Origin: Hydractinia symbiolongicarpus
Lineage: Eukaryota > Cnidaria > Hydrozoa > Anthoathecata > Hydractiniidae
Length of the DNA: 64,000 bases
Reading direction: 5' to 3'
NCBI RefSeq assembly: GCF_029227915.1
Contig: NC_079875.1
Coordinates: 21,137,001 to 21,201,000, forward strand
Part shown: one piece after another, positions 1-12,161 of the stretch
Numbering within the stretch: position 1 is the stretch's first letter
Layout: every line of letters begins with the position of its first letter
The notes under the pieces: model-generated
Seen by the model: the letters and a program-made list of their open reading frames with translations, nothing else
What the model was told of the DNA's origin: nothing
Database searches by the model: none
Translations under genes and position numbers: made by a program

Positions 1-723
1 GATTTACGTGTGAGGCCTTTATTACCCTGCAAAACGCCATATTACGGTCGTTATAGGGCTGTGCACGTAATTAAGAGAGCTCTAAAGCCACGGCGCTAAA
101 TAGAACCACTTGGAACGTTGTAGGGCATTGAGACTGGAAGAAATAGTCCAATGGTAAGCTGCCCAGGCAGAGGGAACCACGTGATTTACGTGTGAGGCCT
201 TCATTACACTGCAAAGGCCATATTACAGCCTTTATAGGAAGATGCACGTAGTTAAGAGTGTTGTAAAGCGACGGCGCTAAGGAAAACGACTTGGGATGTT
301 GTAGCGCATTAAGACTGGAACGACTAGTCCAATGATAACCTGCGCAGGCAGATGGAACCTCGTGATTTACGTGTGAGGCTTTTATTAGACTGCAAAAAGC
401 CATATTACAGCCTTTAAACGACTGTGCACGCAGTTAATGGTGTTCTAAGGCGACGGCGCTAATGAAAGCGACTTTCGACGATGAAGCGCATTGAGACTGG
501 AACGACTAGTCCAATGGTAAGCTGCGCAGGCAGATGAAACCACGTGATTTACATGTGAGGCTTTTGTTAGACTGGAAAAGGGCATATTATAGACTTTGTA
601 GGACGATGCACGTAGTTAAGGGTGTTCTAAAGCGACGGCGCTAATGAAAACAACTTGGGACGTTGTAGCGCATTGAGACTGGAAGGAATAGTCCAATGGT
701 AACCTGCGCAGACAGGTGAAACC

Positions 724-737
724 ACGTGATTTACGTG
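724..737. other. Monomer-boundary palindrome CACGTG and dyad (example)
   Basis: CACGTGATTTACGTG spans the boundary of most monomers. It contains the palindrome CACGTG, the general E-box/G-box core, and a CACGT...ACGTG dyad with a 5-base spacer. Some variants change it (CTCGTG, GCGTG, CAGGTG, CTTGAG). Binding by any protein is not shown. Confidence 0.5.
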
Positions 738-1454
738 TGAGGTCTTTATTAGACTGCAAAAGGCCATAATACGGTCGTTATAGGGCTGTGCACGTAATTA
801 AGAGAGTTCTGAGGCGACGGCGCTAATGAAAACGACTTGGGACGTTGTAGCGCATTGAAACTGAAACGAATAGTCCAATGGTAACCTGCACAGGCAGATG
901 GAACAACGTGATTTACGTGTGAGCCTTTATTACCCTGCAAAACGCCATATTACGGTCGTTATAGGGCTGTGGACGTAATTAAAAGAGCTCTAAAGCCACG
1001 GCGCTAAATAGAACCACTTGGAACGTTGTAGGGCATTGTGACTGGAAGGAATAGTCCGATGGTAAGCTGCGCAGGGAGATGAAACCACGTGATTTACATG
1101 TGAGGCTTTTATTAGACTGGAAAAGGGCATATTATAGCCTTTGTAGGAAGATGCACGTAGTTAAGAGTGTTGTAAAGCGACGGCGCTAATGAAAACGACT
1201 TGGGATGTTGTAGCACACTGAGACTGGAAAGACTAGTCCAATGGTAACCGGCGCAGGCAACTCAAACCGCTTGATTTAAGTGTGCGGCCTTTATTAGACT
1301 GCAAAAGGCCATATTAAAGCCTTTATATGACTGTGCACGTAGTTAAGAGTGTTCTAAGGCGACGGCGCTAATGAAAACGACTTGGGATGTTGTAGCGCAT
1401 TGAGACTGGAACGACTAGTCCAATGGTAACCTGCACAGGCAGATGGAACCACGT

Positions 1455-1636
1455 GATTTACGTGTGAGGCCTTTATTAGACTGCAAAAGGTCATATTACA
1501 GCCCTTATAGGACTGTGTACGTAGTTAAGAGTGTTCTAAGGCGACGGCGCTAATGAAAGCTACCTTAGACGTTGTAGCGCATTGAGACTGGAACGACTAG
1601 TCCAATTCTAACCTGCGCAGGCAGATTGAACCACGT
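1455..1636. repeat. Representative 182-bp monomer
   Basis: A typical full-length unit, running from the G of GATTTACGTG to the base before the next GATTTACGTG. In monomer coordinates it holds the GGCCTTT arm at 14-20, the central AAAGG arm at 32-36 (here followed by TC rather than CC), GCCCTT near 47, GTGTACGTAG near 61, GGCGACGGCGCT at 86-97, GACTAGTC at 141-148 and the CTGCGCAGGCAG block near 159-170. It is close to my hand-built consensus and serves as the reference for the length variants below. Confidence 0.9.
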
Positions 1637-2376
1637 GATTTACGTGCGAGGCTTTTATTACCCTGCAAAACGCCATATTACGGTCGTTATAGGGCTGTGC
1701 ACGTAGTTAAGAGTGTTCTAAGGCCATGGCGCTAAGGAAAACCACTTTGAAAGTTGTAGTGCATTGAGACTGGAAGGAATAGTCCAATGGTAACCTGCGA
1801 AGGGAGATGAAGCGGCGTGATTTAATTGTGCGTCCTTTATTAGAGTTCAAAAGGCCATATTACGGTCTTTATAGCACTGTGCACGTAGTTAAGAGTGTTC
1901 TAAGGCAACGGCGCTAATGAAGACGACTTGGGACGTTGTAGCGCATTGAGACTGGAACGACTAGTCCAATGGTAACCTGCGCAGGCAGGTGAAACCACGT
2001 GATTTACGTGTGAGTTTATATTAGTCTTTAAAAGGCCATATTACAGCCTTTATAGCACTGTGCACGTAGTTAAGAGTGTTCTAAGGCCACGGCGCTAAGG
2101 AAAGCCACTTGGAACGTTGTAGTGCATTGACATTGAAAGGAATATTCCAATGGTAACCTGCGAGGCTAGATGGAACCATGTGATTTACGTGCGAGGCATT
2201 TATTAGACTGCAAAAGGCCATATTACAGCCTTTATAGGACGGTGCACGTAGTTAAGAGTGTTCTAAGGCAACGGGGCTAATGAAGACGACTTGGGACGTT
2301 GTCGCGCATTGAGACTGGAACGACTAATCCAATGGTAAACTGCGCAGGCAGGTGAAACCACGTGATTTACGTGTGA

Positions 2377-2415
2377 GGCCTTTATTAGACTGCAAAAGGC
2401 CATATTACAGCCTTT
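2377..2415. other. Three-arm inverted repeat with competing hairpins (example)
   Basis: GGCCTTT (2,377-2,383), AAAGGCC (2,395-2,401) and GCCTTT (2,410-2,415) lie in a row. The middle arm can pair with the left arm (loop 11) or the right arm (loop 9, using AAAGGC), but not both. The arrangement is in the consensus (14-20, 32-38, 47-52) and recurs in many monomers, though several variant families break one arm. Structure formation in vivo is inference only. Confidence 0.6.
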
Positions 2416-3004
2416 AAAGGACTGTGCACGTGGTTAAGAGTGTTCTAAGGCGACGGCGCTAATGAAAGCGAACTTGGACGTTGTGGCGCATTGAGACTGG
2501 AACGACTAGTCCAATGGTAACTTGTCCAGGCAGATGGAATCACGTGATTTACGCGTGAGGCCTTTATTAGACTGCAAAAGGCCACATTACGGTCTTTATA
2601 GCACTGTGCAGTTAGTTAAGAGTGTTCTAAGGCCATGGCGCTAAGGAAAACCACCTTGAAAGTTGTAGTGCATTGAGACTGGAAGGAATGGTCCAATGGT
2701 AACCTGCGCAGGGAGATAGAACCACGTGATTTACGTGCGAGGCTTTTATTAGACTGCAAAAGGCCATAATACAGCCTTTATAGCACTGTGCACGCACGTA
2801 AGAGTGTTCTAAGGCAACAGCGCTAAGGAAAACCTCTTGGAACGTTGTAGTGCATTGACTATGGAAGGAATATTCCAATGGTAACCGGGGCAGGCATCTG
2901 AAACCACTTGAGCTACGTCTGCGGCCTTTATTGGACTGCAAAAGGCCATATTACAGCCTTTATAGGACTGTGCACGCAGTTAATAGTGTTCTAAGGCGAC
3001 GGCG

Positions 3005-4600
3005 CTAATGAAAGCGACTTTGGACGATGAAGCGCATTGAGACTGGAACGACTAGTCGAATGGTAACTTGTCCAGGCAGATGGAACCACGTGATTTACGC
3101 GTGAGGCCTTTATTAGACTGCAAAAAGCCATATTACAGCCTTTATAAGACTGTGCACGTAGTTAAGAGTGTTGTAAGGCAACGGCGCTAATGAGAACGAC
3201 TTGGGACGTTGTAGCGCATTGAGACTGGAACGACAAGTCCAATGGTAATCGGCGCAGGCAGCTGAAACCGCGTGATTTACGTGTTAGGCCTTTATTACAC
3301 TGGAAAAGGCCACATTACGGTCTTTATAGCACTGTGCACGTAGTTAAGAGTATTCTAAGGCCATGGCGCTAAGGAAAACCACTTTGAAAGTTGTAGTGCA
3401 TTGAGACTGCAAGGAATAGTCCAATGGTAACCTGCGCAGGGAGATGGAGCGGCGTGATTTAATTGTGCGTCCTTTATTAGACTGCAAAAGGCCATATTAC
3501 GGTCTTTATGGCACTGTGCACGTAGTTAAGAGTGTTCTAAGGCAACGGCGCTAATGAAGACGAATTGGGACGTTGTAGCGCATTGAGACTGGAACGACTA
3601 GTCCAATGGTAACCGGTGCAGGCATCTGAAACCACTTGAGTTACGTCTGCGGCCTTTATTTGACTGCAAAAGGCCATATTACAGCCTTTATAGGACTGTG
3701 CACGCAGTTATTGGTGTTCTAAGGCGACGGCGCAAATGAAAGCGACTTTCGACGATGAAGCGCATTGAGACTGGAACGACTAGTCCAATGGTAACCTGCG
3801 CAGGTAGATGGAACCACGTGATTTACGTGTGAGGCCTTTATTAGACTGCAAAAAGCCATATTCCAGCCTTTAAACGACTGTGCACGCAGTTAATGGTGTT
3901 CTAAGGCGACGGCGCTAATGAAAGGGACTTTCGACGATGAAGCGCATTGAGACTGGAACGACTAGTCCAATGGTAACCTGCGCAGGCAGATGGAACCACG
4001 TGATTTACGTGTGAGGCCTTTATTAGACTGCAAAAAGCCATATTACAGCCTTTATAGGACTGTGCACGTAGTTTTAAGTGTTGTAAGGCAACGGCGCTAA
4101 TGAAAACGACTTGGGACGTTGTAGCGCAATGAGACTGGAACGACTAGTCCAATGGTAACTTGTCCAGGCAGATGGAACCACGTGATATACGCGTGAGCCC
4201 TTTATTAGACTGCAAAAAGCCATATTACAGCCTTTATAGGACTGTGCACGTAGTTAAGAGTGTTGTAAGGCCACAGCACTAAGGAAAACGACTTGGGACG
4301 TTGTAGCGCATTGAGACCGGAACTAATAGTCCAATGGTAACCTGCACAGGCAGATAGAACCACGTGATTTACGTGCGAGGCCTTTATTACCCTGCAAAAC
4401 GCCATATTACGGTCGTTATAGGGCTGTGCACGTAATTAAGAGAGCTCTAAAGCCACGGCGCTAAATAGAACCACTTGGAACGTTGTAGGGCATTGAGACT
4501 GGAAGGAATAGTCCAATGGTAAGCTGCCCAGGCAGAGGGAACCACGTGATTTACGTGTGAGGCCTTTATTACACTGCAAAAGGCCATATTACAGTCTTTA
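3005..4600. repeat. Segment paralogous to 55.35-56.95 kb
   Basis: This segment matches about 55,350-56,945 at a constant offset of 52,345. The two share rare variants: GACTAGTCGAATGG (3,056 and 55,401), GAGTATTCTAAGG (near 3,350 and 55,695), and the unit with GAGACCGGAACTAATAG. Similarity breaks down near 4,600, where this copy reads ACAGTCTTTATAGGACTG and the other ACAGCCTTTATAGGAAGATG. It links the two ends of the window as descendants of one older segment. Confidence 0.8.
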
Positions 4601-5960
4601 TAGGACTGTGCACGCAGTTAATAGTGTTCTAAGGCGACGGCGCTAATGAAAGCAACTTTGGACGATGAAGCGCATTGAGACTGGAACGACTAGTCTAATG
4701 GTAACTTGTCCAGGCAGATGGAACCATGTGATTTACGCGTGAGGCCTTTATTAGACTGCAAAAAGCCATATTACAGCCTTTATAAGACTGTGCACGTAGT
4801 TAAGAGTGTTGTAAGGCAAAGGCGCTAATTAGAACAACTTGGGACGTTGTAGCGCATTGAGACTGGAACGACAAGTCCAATGGTAATCGGCGCAGGCAGC
4901 TGAAACCGTGTGATTTACGTGTTAGGCCTTTATTAGACTGCAAAAGGCCACATTACGGTCTTTATAGCACTGTGCACGTAGTTAAGAGTGTTCTAAGGCC
5001 ATGGCGCTAAGGAAAACCACTTTGAAAGTTGTAGTGCATTGAGACTGGAAGGAATATTCCAATGGTAGCCTGCCCAGGGAGATGGAGCGGCGTGATTTAA
5101 TTGTGCGTCCTTTATTAGACTGCAAAAGGCCATATTACGGTCTTTATAGCACTGTGCACGTAGTTAAGAGTGTTCTAAGGCCACAGCACTAAGAAAAACG
5201 ACTTGGGACGTTGTAGCGCATTGAGACTGGAAGGAATAGTCCAATGGTAACCTGCGCAGACAGGTGAAACCACGTGATTTACGTGTGAGGTCTTTATTAG
5301 ACTGCAAAAGGCCATAATACGGTCGTTATAGGGCCGTGCACGTAATTAAGAGAGTTCTGAGGCCACGGCGCTAAGGAGAACCACTTGGAACGTTGTTGTG
5401 CATTGAGACTGGAAGGAAAAGTCCAATGGTAAGATGGCCAGGCAGAGGGAACCACGTGATTTACGTGTGAGGCCTTTATTACACTGCAAAAGGCCATATT
5501 ACAGCCTTTATAGGAAGATGCACGTAGTTAAGAGTGTTGTAAAGCGACGGCGCTAATGAAAACGACTTGGGATGTTGTAGCGCATTGAGACTGGAACGAC
5601 TAGTCCAATGGTAACCTGCGCAGGCAGATGGAACCTCGTGATTTACGTGTGAGGTCTTTATTTGACTTCAAAAGGCCATATTACAGCCTTTATAGGACTG
5701 TGCACGCAGTTAAGAGAGTTCTAAAGCCACGGCGCTATGGAAAACAACTTGGGACGTTGTAGCACACTGAGACTGGAAAGACTAGTCCAATGGTAACCGG
5801 CGCAGGCAACTCAAACCGCGTGATTTAAGTGTGCGGCCTTTATTAGACTGCAAAAGGCCATACTACGGTTTTTATAGGACTCCACACGTAGTTAAGAGTG
5901 TTTTAAGGCCACGGCGCTAAGGAGAACTACTTGGAACGTTGTAGTGCAATGACACTGGAA
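4601..5960. repeat. Satellite array, partly paralogous to 57.8-58.9 kb
   Basis: About 7.5 monomers. The unit near 4,820 carries GCGCTAATTAGAACAAC, a rare variant seen again only near 62,060. From about 5,340 the sequence parallels about 57,860-58,900 (offset about 52,525 at the TCCACACG landmark, 5,881 and 58,406). The pairing continues into the start of the next block. Confidence 0.75.
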
Positions 5961-8900
5961 GGAATAGTCCAATGGTAACCTGCGCAGGGAGATGGAGCGG
6001 CGTGATTTAATTGTGCGTCCTTTATTAGACTGCAAAAGACCATATTACGGTCTTTATAGCACTGTGCACGTAGTTAAGAGTGTTCTAAGGCCACAGCACT
6101 AAGGAAAACGACTTGGGACGTTGTAGCGCATTGAGACTGGAACGAATAGTCCAATGGTAAGCTGCGCAGGCAGATGAAACCACGTGATTTACATGTGAGG
6201 CTTTTATTAGACTGGAAAAGGGCATATTATAGCCTTTGTAGGACGATGCACGTAGTTAAGAGTGTACTAAAGCAACGGCGCTAATGAAAACAACTTGGGA
6301 CGTTGTAGCGCATTGAGACTGGAAGGAATAGTCCAATGGTAACCTGCGCAGACAGGTGAAACCACGTGATTTACGTGTGAGTTCTTTATTAGACTGCAAA
6401 AGGCCATAATACGGTCGTTATAGGACTGTGCACGTAATTAAGAGAGTTCTGAGGCCACGGCGCTAAGGAGAACCACTTGGAACGTTGTTGTGCATTGAGA
6501 CTGGAAGGAATAGTCCAATGGTAACCTGCGCAGGCAGATAGAACCACGTGATTTACGTGCGAGGCTTTTATTACTCTGCAAAACGCCATATTACGGTCGT
6601 TATAGGGCTGTGCACGTAATTAAGAGAGCTCTAAAGCCACGGCGCTAAATAGAACCACTTGGAACGTTGTAGCGCATTGAGACTGGAACGACTAGTCCAA
6701 TGGTAACCTGCGCAGGCAGATGGAACCTCGTGATTTACGTGTGAGGTCTTTATTTGACTTCAAAAGGCCATATTACAGCCTTTATAGGACTGTGCACGCA
6801 GTTAAGAGAGTTCTAAAGCCACGGCGCTATGGAAAACAACTTGGGACGTTGTAGCACACTGAGACTGGAAAGACTAGTCCAATGGTAACCGGCCGAGGCA
6901 ACTCAAACCGCGTGATTTAAGTGTGCGGCCTTTATTAGACTGCAAAAGGTCATACTACGGTCTTTATAGGACTCCACACGTAGTTAGGAGTGTTTTAAGG
7001 CCACGGCGCTAAGGAGAACTACTTGGAACGTTGTAGTGCAATGACACTGGAAGGAATAGTCAATTGGTAACCTGCGCAGGCAGATGGAACCTCGTGATTT
7101 ACGTGTGAGGTCTTTATTAGACTGCAAAAGGTCATATTACAGCCTTTATAGGACTGTGCACGTAGTTAAGAGAGTTCTAAGGCGACGGCGCTAATGAAAA
7201 CGACTTGGGACGTTGTAGCGCTTTGAGACTGGAACGAATAGTCCAATGGTAACCTGCGCAGGCAGATGGAACCTCGTGATTTACGTGTGAGGTCTTTATT
7301 TGACTTCAAAAGGCCATATTGCAGCCTTTATATGACTGTGCACGTAGTTAAGAGTGTTCTAAGGCGACGGCACTAATGAAAATGACTTGGGATGTTGTAG
7401 CGCATTGAGATTGGAACGACTAGTCCAATGGTAACCTGCACAGGCAGATGGAACCACGTGATTTACGTGTGAGGCCTTTATTAGACTGCAAAAGGTCATA
7501 TTACAGCCCTTATAGGACTGTGCACGTAGTTAAGAGTGTTCTAAGGCGACGGCGCTAATAAAAGCGACCTTAGACGTTGTAGCGCATTGAGACTGGAACG
7601 ACTAGTCCAATGGTAACCTGCGCAGGCAGATAGAACCACGTGATTTACGTGCGAGGCTTTTATTACCCTGCAAAACGCCATATTACGGTCGTTATAGGGC
7701 TGTGCACGTAATTAAGAGAGCTCTAAAGCCACGGCGCTAAATAGAACCACTTGGAACGTTGTAGGGCATTGAGACTGGAAGGAATAGTCCAATGGTAAGC
7801 TGCCCAGGCAGAGGGAACCACGTGATTTACGTGTGAGGCCTTTATTACACTGCAAAAGGCCATATTATAGCCTTTATAGGAGGATGCACGTAGTTAAGAG
7901 TGTTGTAAAGCGACGGCGCTAAGGAAAACGACTTGGGATGTTGTAGCGCATTAAGACTGGAACGACTAGTCCAATGGTAAGCTGCGCAGGCAGATGAAAC
8001 CACGTGATTTACATGTGAGGCTTTTATTAGACTGGAAAAGGGCATATTATAGCCTTTGTAGGACGATGCACGTAGTTAAGAGTGTTCTAAAGCGACGGCG
8101 CTAATAAAAACAACTTGGGACGTTGTAGCGCATTGAGACTGGAAGGAATAGTCCAATGGTAACCTGCGCAGACAGGTGAAACCACGTGATTTACGTGTGA
8201 GGTCTTTATTAGACTGCAAAAGGCCATAATACGGTCGTTATAGGGCTGTGCACGTAATTAAGAGAGTTCTGAGGCCACGGCGCTAAGGAGAACCACTTGG
8301 AACGTTGTTGTGCATTGAGACTGGAAGGAATAGTCAATTGGTAACCTGCGCAGGCAGATGGAACCTCGTGATTTACGTGTGAGGTCTTAATTAGACTGAA
8401 AAAGGTCATATTACAGCCTTTATGGGACTGTGCACGCAGTTAAGAGAGTTCTAAAGCCACGGCGCTATGGAAAACAACTTGGGACGTTGTAGCACACTGA
8501 GACTGGAAAGACTAGTCCAATGGTAACCGGCGCAGGCAAATCAAACCGCGTGATTTAAGTGTGCGGCCTTTATTAGACTGCAAAAGGCCATACTACGGTC
8601 TTTATAGGACTCTACACGTAGTTAAGAGTGTTTTAAGGCCACGGCGCTAAGGAGAACTACTTGGAACGTTGTAGTGCAATGACACTGGAAGGAATAGTCC
8701 AATGGTAAGCTGTGCAGGCAGGTGAAACCAGGTGATTTACGTGTGAGGCCTTTATTTGACTGCAAAAGGCCATATTAAAGCCTTTATATGACTGTGCACG
8801 TAGTTAAGAGTGTTCTAAGGCGACGGCACTAATGAAAATGACTTGGGATGTTGTAGCGCATTGAGACTGGAACGACTAGTCCAATGGTAACCTGCACAGG

Positions 8901-9200
8901 CAGATGGAACCACGTGATTTACATGTGAGGCCTTTATTAGACTGCAAAAGGTCATATTACAGCCCTTATAGGACTGTGCACGTAGTTAAGAGTGTTCTAA
9001 GGCGACGGCGCTAATGAAAGCGACCTTAGACGTTGTAGCGCATTGAGACTGGAACGACTAGTCCAATGGTAACCTGCGCAGGCAGATAGAACCACGTGAT
9101 TTACGTGCGAGGCTTATAATACCCTGCAAAACGCCATATTACGGTCGTTATAGGGCTGTGCACGTAATTAAGAGAGCTCTAAAGCCACGGCGCTAAATAG
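5960..9200. repeat. Segment A copy 1 (paralogue at 17.85-21.1 kb)
   Basis: About 18 monomers that reappear at an offset near 11,895. Landmarks include CCGGCCGAGGCAACTC at 6,889 and 18,784, the CCACAGCACTAAGG unit, and the TTCAAAAGGCCATATTGC unit near 7,305 and 19,200. The copies are not collinear throughout. Between about 6,540 and 6,700 the two carry different monomer types. The later copy has one extra single monomer near 19,698, lacks units present here at about 7,800-8,160, and has an extra unit near 20,440-20,620. Confidence 0.8.
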
Positions 9201-10204
9201 AACCACTTGGAACGTTGTAGGGCAATGAGACTGGAAGGAATAGTCCAATGGTAAGCTGCCCAGGCAGAGGGAACCACGTGATTTACGTGTGAGGCCTTTA
9301 TTACACTGCAAAAGGCCATATTACAGCCTTTATAGGAAGATGCACGTAGTTAAGAGTGTTGTAAAGCGACGGCGCTAAGGAAAACGACTTGGGATGTTGT
9401 AGCGCATTAAGACTGGAACGACTAGTCCAATCATAACCTGCGCAGGCAGATGGAACCTCGTGATTTACGTGTGAGGCTTTTATTAGACTGCAAAAAGCCA
9501 TATTACAGCCTTTAAACGACTGTGCATGCAGTTAATGGTGTTCTAAGGCGACGGCGCTAATGAAAGCGACTTTCGACGATGAAGCGCATTGAGACTGGAA
9601 CGACTAGTCCAATGGTAAGCTGCGCAGGCAGATGAAACCACGTGATTTACATGTGAGGCTTTTATTAGACTGGAAAAGGGCATATTATAGCCTTTGTAGG
9701 ACGATGCACGTAGTTAAGAGTGTTCTAAAGCGACGGCGCTAATGAAAACAACTTGGGACGTTGTAGCGCATTGAGACTGGAAGGAATAGTCCAATGGTAA
9801 CCTGCGCAGACAGGTGAAACCACGTGATTTACGTGTGAGGTCTTTATTAGACTGCAAAAGGCCATAACACGGTCGTTATAGGGCTGTGCACGTAATTAAG
9901 AGAGTTCTGAGGCCACGGCGCTAAGGAGAACCACTTGGAACGTTGTTGTGCATTGAGACTGGAAGGAATAGTCAATTGGTAACCTGCGCAGGCAGATGGA
10001 ACCTCGTGATTTACGTGTGAGGTCTTTATTAGACTGCAAAAGGTCATATTACAGCCTTTATAGGACTGTGCACGTAGTGAAGAGAGTTCTAAGGCGACGG
10101 CGCTAATGAAAACGACTTGGGACGTTGTAGCGCATTGAGACTGGAACGAATAGTCCAATGGTAACCTGCACAGGCAGATGGAACAACGTGATTTACGTGT
10201 GAGG

Positions 10205-10982
10205 CCTTTATTACCCTGCAAAACGCCATATTACGGTCGTTATAGGGCTGTGCACGTAATTAAGAGAGCTCTAAAGCCACGGCGCTAAATAGAACCACTT
10301 GGAACGTTGTAGGGCATTGTGACTGGAAGGAATAGTCCGATGGTAAGCTGCGCAGGCAGATGAAACCACGTGATTTACATGTGAGGCTTTTATTAGACTG
10401 GAAAAGGGCATATTATAGCCTTTGTAGGACGATGCACGTAGTTAAGAGTGTTCTAAAGCGACGGCGCTAAGGAAAACGACTTGGGACGTTGTAGCGCATT
10501 GAGACTGGAAGGAATAGTCCAATGGTAGCCTGCACAGGCAGATGGAACAAAGTGATTTACGTGTGAGGCCTTTATTACCCTGCAAAACGCCATATTACGG
10601 TCGTTATAGGGCTGTGCACGTAATTAAGAGAGCTCTAAAGCCACGGCGCTAAATAGAACCACTTGGAACGTTGTAGGGCATTGAGACTGGAGGGAATAGT
10701 CCAATGGTAAGCTGCGCAGGCAGGTGAAACCACGTGATTTACGTGTGAGGCCTTTATTAGACTGCAAAAGGCCATATTACAGCCTTTATAGGACGATGCA
10801 CGTAGTTAAGAGTGTTGAAAAGCGACGGCGCTAGGGAAAACGACTTGGGACGTTGTACCACATTGAGACTTGAACGACTAGTCCAATGGTAACCGGCGCA
10901 GGCAACTCAAACCGCGTGATTTAAGTGTGCGGCCTTTATTAGACTGCAAAAGGCCATACTACGGTCTTTATAGGACTCTACA
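10205..10982. repeat. 778-bp out-of-phase duplication, copy 1
   Basis: Bases 10,205-10,982 are repeated immediately as 10,983-11,760 with offset 778, which is 4 monomers plus 50 bases. Matching landmarks are the GTGACTGGAAGG unit (GACTGG at 10,321 and 11,099) and the CTAGGGAAAACG unit. A few substitutions separate the copies, for example TGGTAGCCTGCACAGG near 10,523 against TGGTAACCTGCACAGG in copy 2. Confidence 0.9.
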
Positions 10983-11149
10983 CCTTTATTACCCTGCAAA
11001 ACGCCATATTACGGTCGTTATAGGGCTGTGCACGTAATTAAGAGAGCTCTAAAGCCACGGCGCTAAATAGAACCACTTGGAACGTTGTAGGGCATTGTGA
11101 CTGGAAGGAATAGTCCGATGGTAAGCTGCGCAGGCAGATGAAACCACGT
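10918..11149. repeat. 232-bp hybrid monomer
   Basis: GATTT anchors at 10,918 and 11,150 are 232 bases apart, which is 182 plus 50. The unit contains monomer positions about 16-65 twice, first in the version with GGCCATACTACGG and then in the version with AAAACGCCATATTACGG. It is the recombination junction of the 778-bp duplication and the largest length anomaly in the window. Confidence 0.93.
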
Positions 11150-11760
11150 GATTTACATGTGAGGCTTTTATTAGACTGGAAAAGGGCATATTATAGCCTT
11201 TGTAGGACGATGCACGTAGTTAAGAGTGTTCTAAAGCGACGGCGCTAAGGAAAACGACTTGGGACGTTGTAGCGCATTGAGACTGGAAGGAATAGTCCAA
11301 TGGTAACCTGCACAGGCAGATGGAACAACGTGATTTACGTGTGAGGCCATTATTACCCTGCAAAACGCCATATTACGGTCGTTATAGGGCTGTGCACGTA
11401 ATTAAGAGAGCTCTAAAGCCACGGCGCTAAATAGAACCACTTGGAACGTTGTAGGGCATTGAGACTGGAAGGAATAGTCCAATGGTAAGCTGCGCAGGCA
11501 GGTGAAACCACGTGATTTACGTGTGAGGCCTTTATTAGACTGCAAAAGGCCATATTACAGCCTTTATAGGACGATGCACGTAGTTAAGAGTGTTGAAAAG
11601 CGACGGCGCTAGGGAAAACGACTTGGGACGTTGTACCACATTGAGACTTGAACGACTAGTCCAATGGTAACCGGCGCAGGCAACTCAAACCGCGTGATTT
11701 AAGTGTGCGGCCTTTATTAGACTGCAAAAGGCCATACTACGGTCTTTATAGGACTCTACA
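10983..11760. repeat. 778-bp out-of-phase duplication, copy 2
   Basis: Second copy, joined to the first at GGACTCTACAC followed by CTTTATTACCC. This jumps from about monomer position 65 back to about position 17. Related segments at 13.56 kb and 23.6 kb read straight through (CTCTACACGTAGTTAAG), so the duplication is private to this place in the window. Confidence 0.9.
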
Positions 11761-12161
11761 CGTAGTTAAGAGTGTTTTAAGGCCACGGCGCTAAGGAGAA
11801 CCACTTGGAACGTTGTTGTGCATTGAGACTGGAAGGAATAGTCAATTGGTAACCTGCACAGGCAGATGGAACCTCGTGATTTACGTGTGAGGTCTTTATT
11901 AGACTGCAAAAGGTCATATTACAGCCTTTATAGGACTGTGCACGTAGTGAAGAGAGTTCTAAGGCGACGGCGCTAATGAAAACGACTTGGGACGTTGTAG
12001 CGCATTGAGACTGGAACAAATAGTCCAATGGTAACCTGCACAGGCAGATGGAACAACGTGATTTACGTGTGAGGCCTTTATTACCCTGCAAAACGCCATA
12101 TTACGGTCGTTATAGGGCTCTGCACGTAATTAAGAGAGCTCTAAAGCCACGGCGCTGAATA

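Larger units (their letters stand above)
1..3004. repeat. Satellite array, left edge, mixed variants
   Basis: About 16 monomers of mixed variant type with no close tandem higher-order pair that I can see. The first unit and the one at about 910 are of the variant with ACCCTGCAAAACGCC and CTAAATAGAACC. The stretch from about 1,700 to 2,715 is paralogous to about 48,052-49,065 at a constant offset of 46,352. Both copies share the TATTAGTCTTTAAAAGG variant (2,011 and 48,365) and the rare CGTGGTTAAG (2,429 and 48,781). No gene or non-satellite sequence is present. Confidence 0.85.
9200..12161. repeat. 2962-bp duplication unit, copy 1
   Basis: This block is repeated downstream starting at about 12,162 with offset 2,962. 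The rare GGGCAATGAGACTGG near 9,222 recurs near 12,184, and the CCAATCATAACC unit near 9,428 recurs near 12,390. 2962 equals 12 monomers plus 778 bases; the 778 bases come from the out-of-phase duplication at 10,205-11,760. The same content also appears at 21.9-23.6 kb with offset 12,623. Confidence 0.85.

Noticed and set aside
50-60. TATA-like TTTATAGG in each monomer as a promoter
   Set aside because: A short AT-rich match repeated by the satellite is expected by chance. There is no downstream gene and no other promoter element; satellite transcription may occur but cannot be inferred from this.
1-182. Internal half-unit (about 91 bp) structure within the monomer
   Set aside because: Only very short shared words (such as AACGACT and AGACTG) link the two halves; no convincing alignment of one half to the other.
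160-200. RNA polymerase III B-box-like GGTTCCATCTGCC on the minus strand, suggesting a tRNA-derived repeat
   Set aside because: It lacks the GTTCGA core, there is no matching A box at the right distance, no cloverleaf can be drawn, and no oligo-T or SINE tail is present.
71-403. Recurring minus-strand open frames of 61-124 codons, many starting MAFCSLIKASHVNH
   Set aside because: They recur at multiples of the monomer because the satellite has few stops in these frames. The monomer is 182 bases, so the frame shifts at each unit and every frame stops within one or two units. Changes between copies are not biased to synonymous sites, start and stop vary with random substitutions, and there is no sign of an intact gene, intron or regulatory region.
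465-495. CENP-B-box-like sequence in the ACTTTCGACGATGAAGCGC variant
   Set aside because: The box needs TTCG, then A and CGGG at fixed spacing. Here the base four after TTCG is T and the CGGG is absent. I found no better match in the consensus on either strand.
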